64,000 nt of DNA from Cytobacillus kochii (GTDB lineage Bacteria > Bacillota > Bacilli > Bacillales > Cytobacillaceae). The stretch covers positions 1-64,000 of the forward strand of contig NZ_JAIVAM010000007.1 in NCBI RefSeq assembly GCF_020171845.1, written 5' to 3'. The position numbers were made by a program, and so were the translations under genes. Under the pieces are notes generated by a model. It was not told the origin of the DNA. It ran no database searches and saw only the letters and a program-made list of their open reading frames with translations. Of the stretch, positions 8,854-19,092 are shown piece by piece (position 1 is the stretch's first letter; the number at the start of each line of letters is the position of its first letter).

Positions 8854-10590
8854 TTATATCTTTTCCTTTTTATGCAACAGTTCACTTATTAACTCTTCTC
8901 TTAATTTATATTTTTCAACCTTATTGGTTGGGGTACGTGGGAGGTCTAATACAAATTTGATATGTTTTGGCCTCATAAATTTAGGCATATTCTCTTTCGT
9001 CCATGTAAATATTTCCTTCTCTGTTATTGAAGATAATGCTTTCTTAACGACATAAACAGCAACGTCATCTTCATCACCTACTTCTGCGGGAACAGGAAAA
9101 GCTGCACATAAATCTACTTCAGGATGCGAAGTGATAATATCTTCTAATTGAAATGAGGATATTTTCTCCCCTTTATTCCGAATTACGCCCCCTAGACGAT
9201 CAACGAAATAATAATAACCGTCTGTTCCTAAATAACCAGCATCCCCAGAGTGAAACCACAGGTTCATAAAAGATTTAAGCGTAGACTCAGGTTTTTTAAA
9301 GTATTCTTGTAGGATGAGATATGACAGTTTTGGGCGAAAGGCTATCTGCCCAACCTTCCCCACTGGTAACATTCGGTCCTTTTCATCAAATACTGCTACA
9401 TCAAAATAGAAAGTGGGTTTTCCCATAAAACCTTTATTCAAGGGTTCTTTGCCATCTATTAATGGTATTGAGAATTGTTCACACTTTGCTATGATTTCAT
9501 CTCTCTTCATTCCTTTATACATCTCTTTAGGCGTACCCTCATCCTCTCCTAACTCAGAAATCATGCCAGCCAATGGATTGCCAACTTCCGTTTGACCAAA
9601 CCCTGCTGAAACAAAATTAATCCCAAACCGTTTGGCTACCTCATGATGATATTGCGGAAGCGGTTGCATATGGACTTTAGTTAATGTATTCATATGATCA
9701 TACTGTGTTTCTTCGGCCTTCATTAACCATGGAATCATTACATCTAATAAAATAGCCATACTAGCTTTACATTTCCCAATACGGTCCCAAAATTTGGTTG
9801 GACTAAACTTATCCCATAAAGCCACCGTACATCCAACATAAGCAGCTTTAGCAATGTTCGCAAAAGCACCACCAACATGATAAAGTGGCAAATCATTATA
9901 CACTACATCTTCTGCTGTCATAAACATTCTCATTCTTAACGTATATCCATTAATCCACCTATGAGTTTGTACAACCCCCTTTGGTGGACCGGTTGTTCCA
10001 GAGGTATAGATGATATTTGCTACATCATCATAGTCTAAATCAATAGTAATCTTACTTGTTTCTGCTAAAAATAATTTATCTAAAGATAAACTATTAAACT
10101 TAACATTTAGAGGGACACTTTCGACTTCCTGTAAATAATCATGATCCCCCTCTAAAGGATCATGAATAATTACACTCTTTTCTTTGATATCACAAGAGAT
10201 TTCATTTATGAGGGGTACTAATGATCGTTCAGTAAATATTATATTTGATTCCGTATCATTAATCTGATAACTTAATAATTTCCCTCTATAATTAAAGTTA
10301 ATAGGGCTAAATACCGCACCACACTTCCATATACTAAACATAATAATAGTTGTTATAAATGGATTACGTAAAAATACAGAAATCCTGTCTCCCTTTTTGA
10401 TTCCTTCTTGAAGCAAAGAACGTGCCAGACTATTTGTTAGTTGATTAAACTGTCTATACGTTAAACTTTTGTCACTTTCACCATAATATATAAATATTTG
10501 ATTAGGACTTATTTTTGCCCAGTGATCGACACACTTAGTTACTACCTCTTCTTTCAAAAACATCTCAGTAAATAATTTTTCACTTTCCAC
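8854..10590 (-). CDS. Acyl-CoA synthetase (AMP-forming), last gene of the importer operon
   Basis: About 578 residues of the ANL superfamily. The AMP-binding P-loop IYTSGTTGPPKG is near residue 180, the adenine-binding and hinge blocks follow (WFHSGDAGYLGTDGYYYFVDRLGG near 445), and the C-terminal domain ends with NKVEKYKL, where the catalytic lysine is expected. It resembles CaiC/DltE-like carboxylate-CoA ligases. A GTG at 10590 is chosen because GAGGTGA lies 5 bases upstream; GTG codons at 10593 and 10599 are alternatives. It is the second ligase of the operon (compare 17541-19091), which suggests that two acids, or two steps, are activated. Confidence 0.85.
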   Translation of the reverse strand: MESEKLFTEMFLKEEVVTKCVDHWAKISPNQIFIYYGESDKSLTYRQFNQLTNSLARSLLQEGIKKGDRISVFLRNPFITTIIMFSIWKCGAVFSPINFNYRGKLLSYQINDTESNIIFTERSLVPLINEISCDIKEKSVIIHDPLEGDHDYLQEVESVPLNVKFNSLSLDKLFLAETSKITIDLDYDDVANIIYTSGTTGPPKGVVQTHRWINGYTLRMRMFMTAEDVVYNDLPLYHVGGAFANIAKAAYVGCTVALWDKFSPTKFWDRIGKCKASMAILLDVMIPWLMKAEETQYDHMNTLTKVHMQPLPQYHHEVAKRFGINFVSAGFGQTEVGNPLAGMISELGEDEGTPKEMYKGMKRDEIIAKCEQFSIPLIDGKEPLNKGFMGKPTFYFDVAVFDEKDRMLPVGKVGQIAFRPKLSYLILQEYFKKPESTLKSFMNLWFHSGDAGYLGTDGYYYFVDRLGGVIRNKGEKISSFQLEDIITSHPEVDLCAAFPVPAEVGDEDDVAVYVVKKALSSITEKEIFTWTKENMPKFMRPKHIKFVLDLPRTPTNKVEKYKLREELISELLHKKEKI

Positions 10591-10612
10591 CACTTTCACC
10601 TCTCTATTATCG

Positions 10613-12169
10613 TCAAGGTCTCATCCCGTGTTTTGATATCCCTACTTGTTGAGGTAATAAATTATATGCATCTTTCACCCAATCACATAGAATGGGCCTT
10701 GTATCTCTAGGGTCAATAATCTCTTCTACCCCAAAAGCTTCCGCTGTTCTTATTGGTGAACGTATAGATTCCATTTGTTCCAATAGCTCCTTCAGATAAC
10801 CTTCCGGATCTTTACTAGCTGCTAGTTCTCTACGATATGCAACATGAACACCACCTTCAACAGGGAGAGACCCCCAATCTCCGGATGGCCAAGCATATCG
10901 AAGGTTTAACCCATGCCCATTTGACATACCTGCTCCACCTACTCCGAATACTCTTCTTAGAATAATTTCTATCATAGGTACTTGCGCTTGGTAAACTGCA
11001 GAAATAGCACGAACACCTTTACGTATCGTTCCTTTTCTTTCAGATGGAACTCCAATAACCATCCCAGGCTGGTCAACAAGATTTACAATTGGTAAATGAA
11101 AGGTTTGGCAAAGATCTACAAATCTTTCTAATTTTTCTGAACTTTCAGCAGTTAATCCTCCTCCATTAACAAAGGTATCAGAGGCAATTATCCCTACTGA
11201 GTGACCATCTAATCTTGCAAAGCATGTAACCGTACCACCTCCAAAATACCTCCCCATTTCAAAGATAGAATTTTTATCAAATAATAATGGTAATAGATTT
11301 CTTATTTTATAAGGAGCTCTTCGATTTCTTGGAATAAAACTAATTAATTCTTCTTCTCTACGTGAAGGAGTATCATCTGATAGAAGCACCTTAGGTATCT
11401 CCCAAACATTTTGAGGTAAATAAGATAAAAACTGTTTAATTTGAGTAAAGGCTTCTTCTTCTGTCTCAACAATATTATCTACAGCCCCACTTCCTCTATG
11501 AATTTGACTACCACCTAATTCTTCTTTAGTTAAATCTTGACCCATACCAAATTTCACAACTGGAGGACCGGCTACAAATAATTGTGAGGTTTTCTCTACC
11601 ATAACTGAAAAATGAGAGGCTGCTACCCTGGCTGCTCCCAAACCCGCAACTGACCCTAAACAAGCAGAAACTACAGGAACCCTCTCCATATTTGCTACAA
11701 CTAAATCCCAAGCTGGATTAACCGGAATATACGTATGCCCACTAGCATCTAAGGTTTTAACACTTCCTCCTCCTCCAGTGCCATCAACTAATCTAATAAT
11801 TGGGATCTGCAAGTCATGTGCAATTTTTTCAGCATACACTTGTTTGCCGTGAATCGCACCATCCGCCGCTCCACCTCTTACGGTAAAATCATCTCCACAA
11901 ATAACTACCTTTTTATCTTTTAATTTTCCTGTACCAAAAACACAATTAGCTGGCGTAAATTCTATCAAATTCCCATCACCATCATATTTTGCTTTACCAG
12001 CTATTGCTCCTGATTCATGAAAACTTCCATTGTCTAATAATGAATCAATTCTTTCCCTTACAGTTAGTTTTCCTGCAGATTTATGCCTTGCAACATTATC
12101 TTCTCCACCCATTCGACATGCAAGCTCTCTTCTATAATTAATTTCTTCAACTTCCTTTTCCCAGCTCAT
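10613..12169 (-). CDS. Acyl-CoA carboxylase carboxyltransferase (beta) subunit
   Basis: 518-residue carboxyltransferase of the propionyl-/methylcrotonyl-CoA carboxylase type (YngE/AccD5-like), which moves carboxyl from biotin to an acyl-CoA. Both crotonase-fold halves are present: an N-half with the VRGGAADGAIHGKQ and VDGTGGGGSV blocks (residues ~97-135), and a C-half with the oxyanion-type stretches VGIIASDTFVNGGGLT and FGVGGAGMSNGHG. Length is full. The biotinyl carrier is encoded at the head of the same operon (19093-19305), but no biotin carboxylase gene is in the operon or window, so that subunit must be shared or encoded elsewhere. GGAAGGAAA precedes the ATG. Confidence 0.88.
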   Translation of the reverse strand: MSWEKEVEEINYRRELACRMGGEDNVARHKSAGKLTVRERIDSLLDNGSFHESGAIAGKAKYDGDGNLIEFTPANCVFGTGKLKDKKVVICGDDFTVRGGAADGAIHGKQVYAEKIAHDLQIPIIRLVDGTGGGGSVKTLDASGHTYIPVNPAWDLVVANMERVPVVSACLGSVAGLGAARVAASHFSVMVEKTSQLFVAGPPVVKFGMGQDLTKEELGGSQIHRGSGAVDNIVETEEEAFTQIKQFLSYLPQNVWEIPKVLLSDDTPSRREEELISFIPRNRRAPYKIRNLLPLLFDKNSIFEMGRYFGGGTVTCFARLDGHSVGIIASDTFVNGGGLTAESSEKLERFVDLCQTFHLPIVNLVDQPGMVIGVPSERKGTIRKGVRAISAVYQAQVPMIEIILRRVFGVGGAGMSNGHGLNLRYAWPSGDWGSLPVEGGVHVAYRRELAASKDPEGYLKELLEQMESIRSPIRTAEAFGVEEIIDPRDTRPILCDWVKDAYNLLPQQVGISKHGMRP

Positions 12170-12187
12170 TTTCCTTCCTCCTGTTCT

Positions 12188-13150
12188 TTAGACTGGATAG
12201 AAACATGCTACCCATCTATCTGGTTCAATTTCATGTAAAGGTGGATTTAATTCTCTACATTTATCTTCTACATTGGGGCATCTAGTACAAAACCGACAGC
12301 CTATAGGAGGATTTTCAGGTCTAGGTAAATCCCCATTTAAAATAATTCTCTCTCTATCTCTTACTTTTGGATTTGGTTCAGGTACAGCAGAAATTAAGGC
12401 TTTTGTGTAAGGATGAAATGGATGATCAAATAAGTCTTGAGTTTTAGAGATTTCCATTACCTTACCTAAATACATAACAACAACCCGATCACTAATATAT
12501 TTCACGGCTTGTAAACCATGTGCGATAAATATATAGGATATACCTGTATCATTTTGTATTTCCTTTAATAGATTTAATATTTGTGCTTGAATAGATACAT
12601 CCAATGCCGAGACCGGTTCGTCACATATGATTAGTTTTGGATTCAACGCTAAGGCTCTTGCAATACCAATTCTCTGACGTTGACCACCAGAAAATTCAGC
12701 AGGGTATCGTTTACTATGTTCATTAGATAACCCCACTTTTTCTAGTAACTCAGCAATTCTTTTCTTCTTATACTCATTAGTACCAATTTTATGAATGTGT
12801 AGTGGCTCTCCTATGATTCGATCAACACGCATTCTCGGATTTAAAGAAGAATAGGGATCTTGGAAGACCATTTGAATTTCTTTACCTAGTTGTTTTTTAT
12901 TTATATTAAGCAGCTCTTGACCTTGATAATAAACGTTACCATTTGTTGGTTTCGATAATCCAGCTATTAATCTACCTAAAGTTGACTTACCACACCCTGA
13001 CTCTCCCACTAAACCGACTGTCTCGCCTTTTTCAACCTTTAAACTGATACCGTCTACCGCTTTTAACCATTTCTTATTTTTTGCGAACATCCCATTATCT
13101 ATAGGAAAATACTTCTTAATTCCCTTCAATTCTAATAAGTTATTAGACAT
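12188..13150 (-). CDS. Oligopeptide/nickel-type ABC transporter ATP-binding protein (OppF/DppF-like)
   Basis: 320-residue ABC ATPase. Walker A GESGCGKST is near residue 53, the signature FSGGQRQRIGIARAL near 150, and Walker B LIICDEPVSALD near 172. The C-terminal extension carries the Cys-rich oligopeptide-transporter motif (GCRFCTRCPNVEDKCRE), which in several members binds an iron-sulfur cluster. Paired with the OppD-like ATPase, overlapping it by 8 bases. Part of the five-gene importer embedded between acyl-CoA metabolism genes. Confidence 0.92.
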   Translation of the reverse strand: MSNNLLELKGIKKYFPIDNGMFAKNKKWLKAVDGISLKVEKGETVGLVGESGCGKSTLGRLIAGLSKPTNGNVYYQGQELLNINKKQLGKEIQMVFQDPYSSLNPRMRVDRIIGEPLHIHKIGTNEYKKKRIAELLEKVGLSNEHSKRYPAEFSGGQRQRIGIARALALNPKLIICDEPVSALDVSIQAQILNLLKEIQNDTGISYIFIAHGLQAVKYISDRVVVMYLGKVMEISKTQDLFDHPFHPYTKALISAVPEPNPKVRDRERIILNGDLPRPENPPIGCRFCTRCPNVEDKCRELNPPLHEIEPDRWVACFYPV

Positions 13151-14150
13151 AATGTTTCACCTCTTCCCTATCAGTTAATGGATGCCAGCATGAATAACCA
13201 CGAGTTAAGGATTTGTTATCATATTTCCATGTTGGTGATTTATCATGACATTTAGGGCTAGCATGCATACAACGATTATAAAATGAACAACCTTTTGGGA
13301 GATTTAATGGGTTTGGAACTGTACCAGGGATTGTATAAAGATGATTCTCCTTATCCCCTCTTAAATTAGGAACACTTTGTAATAATCCTTTTGTATATGG
13401 GTGTTTAGGACTTTCGAATAGAGAATATACATCTGCTTCTTCTACAATTTTCCCACTGTACATCACTAACACTCTATCTGCTAATTCAGCAACCACTCCT
13501 AAATCATGTGTAATCAATATAATTGAAATATTCATCTCTTTTTGCAACTTCTTTAAAACAGACAATATTTGCGCCTGAATGGTTACGTCTAAGGCCGTAG
13601 TAGGTTCATCTGCAATTAACAATTTGGGGTCACAAGCAAGTGCCATCGCTATCATCACCCTTTGTCTCATTCCCCCTGATAACTGATGGGGGTAGTGATT
13701 GATTCTTTGTTCAGGAGATGGAATGCCTACCATAGTTAATAGCTCGATTATTCGCTCGATACATTTTTGATAAGAGTAACCTAGATGTAACATTAGAGGC
13801 TCTGCTATTTGTCTTCCAATTTTCTGTAGCGGGTTTAATGAAGATAAAGGATCCTGAAAAATCATTGAGAGCTCATTTCCTCTGATTTTTTTCATCGTTT
13901 TTGGTTTACTAGCTAACAAATTTTCTCCTCGATAATATATAGTACTATTTTGAGAATATTTTATATTTCCAGCATTTAATCCCATGATTGAAAGAGCAGT
14001 TACACTTTTACCACTACCTGATTCTCCAACCAGTGCAACAATCTCTCCCTCATTAATAGAGAAATTAACATTATTAATGGCGTGAATAGTTCCTTGTTGA
14101 CTAGAAAAACTAGCTTGCAAATTTTCAACTTTAATTAATTCTTGCTTCAT
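13143..14150 (-). CDS. Oligopeptide-type ABC transporter ATP-binding protein (OppD/DppD-like)
   Basis: 335-residue ABC ATPase, partner of the OppF-like subunit. Walker A GESGSGKSV is near residue 41, the signature LSGGMRQRVMIAMAL near 157, and Walker B LLIADEPTTALD near 180. The C-terminal Cys-rich stretch (GCSFYNRCMHASPKC) is typical of Opp/Dpp ATPases. The ATG follows GGGGTGA. The gene lies 21 bases downstream of the second permease gene. Confidence 0.92.
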   Translation of the reverse strand: MKQELIKVENLQASFSSQQGTIHAINNVNFSINEGEIVALVGESGSGKSVTALSIMGLNAGNIKYSQNSTIYYRGENLLASKPKTMKKIRGNELSMIFQDPLSSLNPLQKIGRQIAEPLMLHLGYSYQKCIERIIELLTMVGIPSPEQRINHYPHQLSGGMRQRVMIAMALACDPKLLIADEPTTALDVTIQAQILSVLKKLQKEMNISIILITHDLGVVAELADRVLVMYSGKIVEEADVYSLFESPKHPYTKGLLQSVPNLRGDKENHLYTIPGTVPNPLNLPKGCSFYNRCMHASPKCHDKSPTWKYDNKSLTRGYSCWHPLTDREEVKHYV

Positions 14151-14171
14151 AAAATCACCCCTTTCTCCTTT

Positions 14172-15008
14172 CTACAATCTACTGGTACGTGGATCAAACA
14201 TGATGCGTAGACCATCTCCTAAAAAATTTCCTGCTAAGACTGATAACAATATAGCTAATCCAGGAAAAACCATCATCAATGGATTGACAAATATCATACT
14301 ATACGCTTGATGAAGCATCCCCCCCCAGCTTATTTGAGGTGATTGTGCCCCCATTCCTAAAAAGCTCAAAGATGCTTCTATTAAAATAGCTAGGCTAAAA
14401 CTAAATGATGCTTGAACAATTATAGGAGAACTTATATTAGGAATTATATGGTTCATCATAATCCATATTGGACCCGATCCAGATATTTTCGCCGCCTCTA
14501 CATAAGGCTCTCTTCTGATTTGTAAGGTTTGACCTCTAGATAGGCGAGCAAATTGCGGTGTAAAGATGACACCAATAGCGATCATAGCATTCCAAAGATT
14601 CACACCTAAAGCACCGGTGATTGCAAGGGCTAATAAAATAGCAGGAAAAGAAAGAACAGCATCAACAATTCTCATAAAAATATCGTCAATGATTCCCCCA
14701 ACATATCCTGATATGACCCCAAGTGGGACACCTATAAAAAGAGGAATTAATATCCCGACTATACCAGCTTGAATTGCAGCTTGCCCTCCTATTAAAGTAC
14801 GTGTAAAAATATCCCTCCCTAATTCATCTGTTCCAAACCAATGTTCACTATTGGGTGGAGCCATTATATTTGATAGATCCTGTACATCCGGATCATAGGG
14901 AGCAAAAAAATAAGCGATTATAGATAAAAGAATTAAAAATATTAAATATACGAAACTGTAAAATGCAAGTTTCTCATTATATAACTTAGTAAGGAACAGT
15001 CTGATCAT
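14172..15008 (-). CDS. Oligopeptide-type ABC transporter permease (OppC/DppC-like)
   Basis: 278-residue permease. An N-terminal membrane segment is followed by the OppC signature GTDELGRDIFTRTL (about residues 57-70), then five membrane segments and the ATPase-coupling loop PYVEAAKISGSGP. GGGGATAAA lies 8 bases before the ATG at 15008; a TTG at 15011 is an alternative. It forms the membrane channel with the OppB-like subunit encoded just upstream. Confidence 0.9.
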   Translation of the reverse strand: MIRLFLTKLYNEKLAFYSFVYLIFLILLSIIAYFFAPYDPDVQDLSNIMAPPNSEHWFGTDELGRDIFTRTLIGGQAAIQAGIVGILIPLFIGVPLGVISGYVGGIIDDIFMRIVDAVLSFPAILLALAITGALGVNLWNAMIAIGVIFTPQFARLSRGQTLQIRREPYVEAAKISGSGPIWIMMNHIIPNISSPIIVQASFSFSLAILIEASLSFLGMGAQSPQISWGGMLHQAYSMIFVNPLMMVFPGLAILLSVLAGNFLGDGLRIMFDPRTSRL

Positions 15009-15020
15009 CAATTTATCCCC

Positions 15021-15983
15021 CTATTTAAACTCGATTCTAGGATCAAGTAGACCATAGATTATGTCGGTAATAAAATTGATCACTATAATCATTAACACCA
15101 TAATTAACACTACACCTTGAAGCATGGGGAAATCTCTTTGTAAGATTGAATGAACTGCTAATTGACCCATACCAGGTAAAGCAAAAACCGTTTCCATTAC
15201 TACAGTTGCTCCAAGCATATTTCCAAATAACAAACCAATTGTAGTTATTACAGGTAATAGCGCATTCCTAATTCCATGCTTCCACATAACAGACCACTTA
15301 AGTAAACCTTTTGAAAATGCAGTACGAATATACTCTGATTCCATCACTTCTATTAAAGACGAACGTAATTGTCTTGTTATTTGCGCTGCTCCAAACGCCC
15401 CTAAACAAAAGGAAGGTAACAAGGAGCTCTTAAAGAAGTCCACAGGGCTTTGAGTTACGCTAATAAACCCAGTTGCTGGTAACCAGCCTAACTGTACACT
15501 AAATATGACAACAAGAATCATGGCTAACCAGAAATTAGGGATTGCTGTCCCCAATACTCCAAAAAATCTAGCAATATAATCTAAGAAACTATTTGGTTTC
15601 AATACTGAAGTCAGTGCAAAAACCGAGCCAAATATGAAAGAAAAAAACATAGCTAACAGAACGACTTGGAAGGTTACGCCTAATCTTGAAATAACAGTCT
15701 GACTTACATTCTCCCCAGTAAATAATGATCTACCTAAATCCCCTTGAACTGCATTTCCAAGCCAATTCCAATATTGTGCTAATATAGATTGATCTAGACC
15801 TAATTGTGAACGTAGTGCTGCTATTTTTTCCTCTGTTGCATTTTCACCTAGTAATGCAACAGCAGGGTCTCCCGGTATTAATAGAATCAGGGAAAACACT
15901 ATTAGAGTGGTAATTATCAACATCGGTATTACATACATGAGCCTTCTTAAAAAAAATTGAACAAACAATTTATTCACCGCCAT
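15021..15983 (-). CDS. Oligopeptide-type ABC transporter permease (OppB/DppB-like)
   Basis: 320-residue permease with the OppB-type start (FFLRRLMYVIPMLIITTLIVF), the PGDPA loop near residue 40, and the coupling loop EYIRTAFSKGL near residue 215. About six membrane segments. The ATG at 15983 lies inside the 3' end of the binding-protein gene. A TTG at 15968 with GGTGA 5 bases upstream is a plausible alternative start without overlap. Confidence 0.9.
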   Translation of the reverse strand: MAVNKLFVQFFLRRLMYVIPMLIITTLIVFSLILLIPGDPAVALLGENATEEKIAALRSQLGLDQSILAQYWNWLGNAVQGDLGRSLFTGENVSQTVISRLGVTFQVVLLAMFFSFIFGSVFALTSVLKPNSFLDYIARFFGVLGTAIPNFWLAMILVVIFSVQLGWLPATGFISVTQSPVDFFKSSLLPSFCLGAFGAAQITRQLRSSLIEVMESEYIRTAFSKGLLKWSVMWKHGIRNALLPVITTIGLLFGNMLGATVVMETVFALPGMGQLAVHSILQRDFPMLQGVVLIMVLMIIVINFITDIIYGLLDPRIEFK

Positions 15984-17529
15984 TTTCTAGCCATAAAAAT
16001 GAAAATTTAGGCTTTCCTAATAATGTACCTTCGAAGCCTTTTACTTGAGGTGACATCACTCCAATAGAAGGAACAAACATTATTGGTATTGTCATTGCGT
16101 CATCATGAATTGCTACCTCATTTATCTCTTTATATAATGCTGCTCGATCTTCTTGGTTATATGCTGATGCTGCCTTAGTAATTAATTCTTCACGAATTTC
16201 GGTTGTTTCTCCTCCTGCATTATAATAACCATCTCCACTCAATAATAAGTCTACTGTTTGTAAAGGATCCGGTCTTCCTGTCCATGATGTTAAGTTAGAT
16301 TCAATTTGCTTTTCACTGAAATAAAGAGAAACACCTTTCGTTAACTCCATTGGTTCAATATTTATATTAAACCCCGCTTGTTTTACTTGCCCTTTAATGG
16401 CTTCTGCGATTCTTTGATATACAGGAGTTGATGGTACAAACATATTAAAACTTACTTCATTGAGACCTACTTTTCTGAGCAACTCCTTTGATTGTTCTAT
16501 ATCATAAGGAATCTTAAGTTCCTCGCTCGATGCCCAATATTCACTTGGAAAAGCTTGATAAGCTGGTTCACCCTCCGAAAAAGTAAGCGCTTCCACTAAA
16601 GATTCTCGATTTATTGCCACTTGTAGTGCCTGCCTTACTTCCTTTTTATTAAAAGGCGCCATTTTTGTATTTAAATAGATATTATAGAATGCTATTTTCA
16701 TTTTTGAATTCAATAGAAGATTTGCATCATGTTTTAAGGCCTGTGCGTTAACTGAAGATACATTCCAATAAAATTGTACTTGATTAGACTTTAATGCATT
16801 TAACCTTGTATTTTCATCAGGCATAATCTTGATATTAATCTCGTCTAAATATGGCAGGCTATCCTGCCAGTAATCTTGATTTTTCACAAAAATAATCTCG
16901 CCATTTCTTACCCACTTTTTCATTTTGTACGGACCTGTTCCAACAGGATTCTGAGAAAAATCTTCCCCATATTTCTCTAAAGCTTTTGGTGATACCATCA
17001 TCCCAGAACGATCAGATAAGGCTAATATAATCGAGGAATCCGGTCGACTTAAAATTAGTTTCACAGTAAAATTATCTATCACTTCAACCGCTTTAACATT
17101 TGATAAATCAGATATATTAGATTCATCAGATAATACACGCTCTAAATTATATTTTACGGCTTCTGCATTAAACTCAGACCCATCATGAAATGTAACATTT
17201 TCCTCCAAATAAAGAATAATGGTATGGTCATCTGGCATTTCCCATTTTTTAGCCAAACTTGGAACTGCTTCTAAATTAGCATTATATCCTACTAATGTAT
17301 CGTAAACTGGATACAACAAAGCATGGTCATTACCTGAATTACCTAAAATAGGATCATAATTACTTACATCTGAATCATAAGCTATGTTTAATGTTCCCCC
17401 AGATTTCGGCTCACTAGAAATATCTGCATCTTGATTAATTAATGAATCTGATTTTTCATTACTAGAACAACTGGACACGAGCAGAAGTAAACAAATAATA
17501 AAAAGATAGATTTTCAGAAATTTTCCCAT
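15970..17529 (-). CDS. ABC transporter substrate-binding lipoprotein (SBP family 5)
   Basis: 519-residue extracytoplasmic solute-binding protein of the Opp/Dpp/Nik class. The signal peptide ends in a lipobox with Cys near residue 21 (LLLLVSSCSS). Family blocks include SGGTLNIAYDSDVSNYDP, KWEMPDDHTIILYLEENVTFHDG and GTGPYKMKKW. The ATG at 17529 has GGTGG seven bases upstream; an ATG two codons earlier is too close to it. Ligand unknown: the surrounding CoA ligases and carboxylase suggest that a carboxylate or acylated compound rather than a nutrient peptide may be imported, but that is inference. Confidence 0.88.
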   Translation of the reverse strand: MGKFLKIYLFIICLLLLVSSCSSNEKSDSLINQDADISSEPKSGGTLNIAYDSDVSNYDPILGNSGNDHALLYPVYDTLVGYNANLEAVPSLAKKWEMPDDHTIILYLEENVTFHDGSEFNAEAVKYNLERVLSDESNISDLSNVKAVEVIDNFTVKLILSRPDSSIILALSDRSGMMVSPKALEKYGEDFSQNPVGTGPYKMKKWVRNGEIIFVKNQDYWQDSLPYLDEINIKIMPDENTRLNALKSNQVQFYWNVSSVNAQALKHDANLLLNSKMKIAFYNIYLNTKMAPFNKKEVRQALQVAINRESLVEALTFSEGEPAYQAFPSEYWASSEELKIPYDIEQSKELLRKVGLNEVSFNMFVPSTPVYQRIAEAIKGQVKQAGFNINIEPMELTKGVSLYFSEKQIESNLTSWTGRPDPLQTVDLLLSGDGYYNAGGETTEIREELITKAASAYNQEDRAALYKEINEVAIHDDAMTIPIMFVPSIGVMSPQVKGFEGTLLGKPKFSFLWLENGGE

Positions 17530-17540
17530 CCTCATTCCAC

Positions 17541-19091
17541 CTAACTTAGATTTTCTTCCTTTATTAATCTCCTTCTTATAATTTTCCCTGTCCCTGACTT
17601 AGGTAGTTCCTTTAAAAATTCAATATGCCGAGGATATTTATAAGCTGCCATTTTCTCCTTGCACCAACTAATCATTTCATCTTTATCAATCATTTTAGTT
17701 GCATCTTTTAGAACAATAAATGCTTTAACCGCTTGTCCTCTAGTTCTATCATCTACACCAATGACTGCAGATTCAAAGACTTCCGGATGTTTATTTAGCA
17801 TTGATTCGACTTCTTCAGGAAATACGCTATATCCTGAGCACTTAATCAATTCTTTTTTTCTACCTAAAAAATATAAATATCCCTCCTCATCTAATTTTCC
17901 AATATCTCCAGTTAATAGCCACCCATCCCAAAAGGCTTCATCCGTTTCCTTGAGTTTATTTTTATATCCCTTAAAAACACCTGGGCTTTTGATCACTATC
18001 TCTCCTTCCTCATTATTTGCTACTTCTTCCCGTGTATCAGTTGAAATAATTTTAATCTTAGTATCGGGAATCGGCTTTCCAGTTGTACCAAACTTAATCT
18101 CATCTGGCCCCATTACAGCATCCGCTGTATGAGTTTCGCTTAATCCGTAAGCTGATTCAAAGAGTGGAGATTTTGTTATGTTTTCCCATTTGTTGATAAT
18201 CTCTTCAGATAAGGGAATGCCAAAACTTGTGCACCCATTCATTCTTAGAGAACTGAAGTCAACTTCAGTAAATAAGGGATGATTCATCATTTGAACATTC
18301 ATAGGAACTACAGTTTGCATGACCGTTATCTTGTATTTTTCAATTGCCTCTAATATAAGTTGCGGTGAAAAACGATTAAAAAGGACAATCGTACTACCGC
18401 TTAATAACGCTGTGTTCATCCCTAACATACCTGCAATATGACATAAAGGCATAACAGCTAAAGTGACATCTTCTTTTTTATATTTTCTAACTTTTGCCAT
18501 CATATAAGATTTATAGTATGCATTCTGAAATGTTAACATAGCACCTTTTGGTAAACCCGTAGAACCTGATGTATATACAATGAGCCCTATATCGTTTTCC
18601 ATATCAATAGGTACACTTGTATAACTAATCTCTTCACCATGAATAATATTGGTTAAATTAACTTCATTTTCCTCTAATTCATTTCCTGTATAGAGATTAT
18701 CTACATTTGTAGTTAGAATTATTTGCAGCTCTAATTTGGCTACTACTTTTCTTACTATAGGTAGTAAATCATCAGTAGTAAGTATTACTTTGGCTTGTAA
18801 ATCATTAAGTTCATATTCTAATTCCCACTCTTTAAACATTGGGCTACATGGTCCTACAATTCCACCTATCTTCTGTATAGCAAGATAACTAATAATAAAT
18901 TGAGGACAATTTTGCATATAAATGGCTACAGAATCTCCTTTCTTAAGCCCGCAATTTGAAAGGTAACCAGCAACTCGATCTGACCAACAATTTAATTCCT
19001 TATAGGTGATTTTTTGATCGTTGTATATAATTGCTACTTTATTAGGCATGCTGTCTACATGTTCTCGTACTAATTCATGAATAGGAATCAT
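17541..19091 (-). CDS. Acyl-CoA synthetase (AMP-forming), first ligase of the operon
   Basis: 516-residue ANL-superfamily ligase with all core motifs: IVYTSGSTGLPKGAM near residue 165, SAYGLSETHT near 310, DGWLLTGDIGKLDEEGYLYF near 395, and the catalytic lysine stretch KSGTGKIIRRRL near the C-terminus. ATG at 19091 starts one base after the stop of the biotinyl-protein gene and has GGAG seven bases upstream; a longer in-frame reading would overlap that gene and has no ribosome binding site. Directly coupled to the biotin carrier, so its acyl-CoA product is a good candidate substrate for the operon's carboxylase. Confidence 0.9.
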   Translation of the reverse strand: MIPIHELVREHVDSMPNKVAIIYNDQKITYKELNCWSDRVAGYLSNCGLKKGDSVAIYMQNCPQFIISYLAIQKIGGIVGPCSPMFKEWELEYELNDLQAKVILTTDDLLPIVRKVVAKLELQIILTTNVDNLYTGNELEENEVNLTNIIHGEEISYTSVPIDMENDIGLIVYTSGSTGLPKGAMLTFQNAYYKSYMMAKVRKYKKEDVTLAVMPLCHIAGMLGMNTALLSGSTIVLFNRFSPQLILEAIEKYKITVMQTVVPMNVQMMNHPLFTEVDFSSLRMNGCTSFGIPLSEEIINKWENITKSPLFESAYGLSETHTADAVMGPDEIKFGTTGKPIPDTKIKIISTDTREEVANNEEGEIVIKSPGVFKGYKNKLKETDEAFWDGWLLTGDIGKLDEEGYLYFLGRKKELIKCSGYSVFPEEVESMLNKHPEVFESAVIGVDDRTRGQAVKAFIVLKDATKMIDKDEMISWCKEKMAAYKYPRHIEFLKELPKSGTGKIIRRRLIKEENLS

Positions 19092-19092
19092 C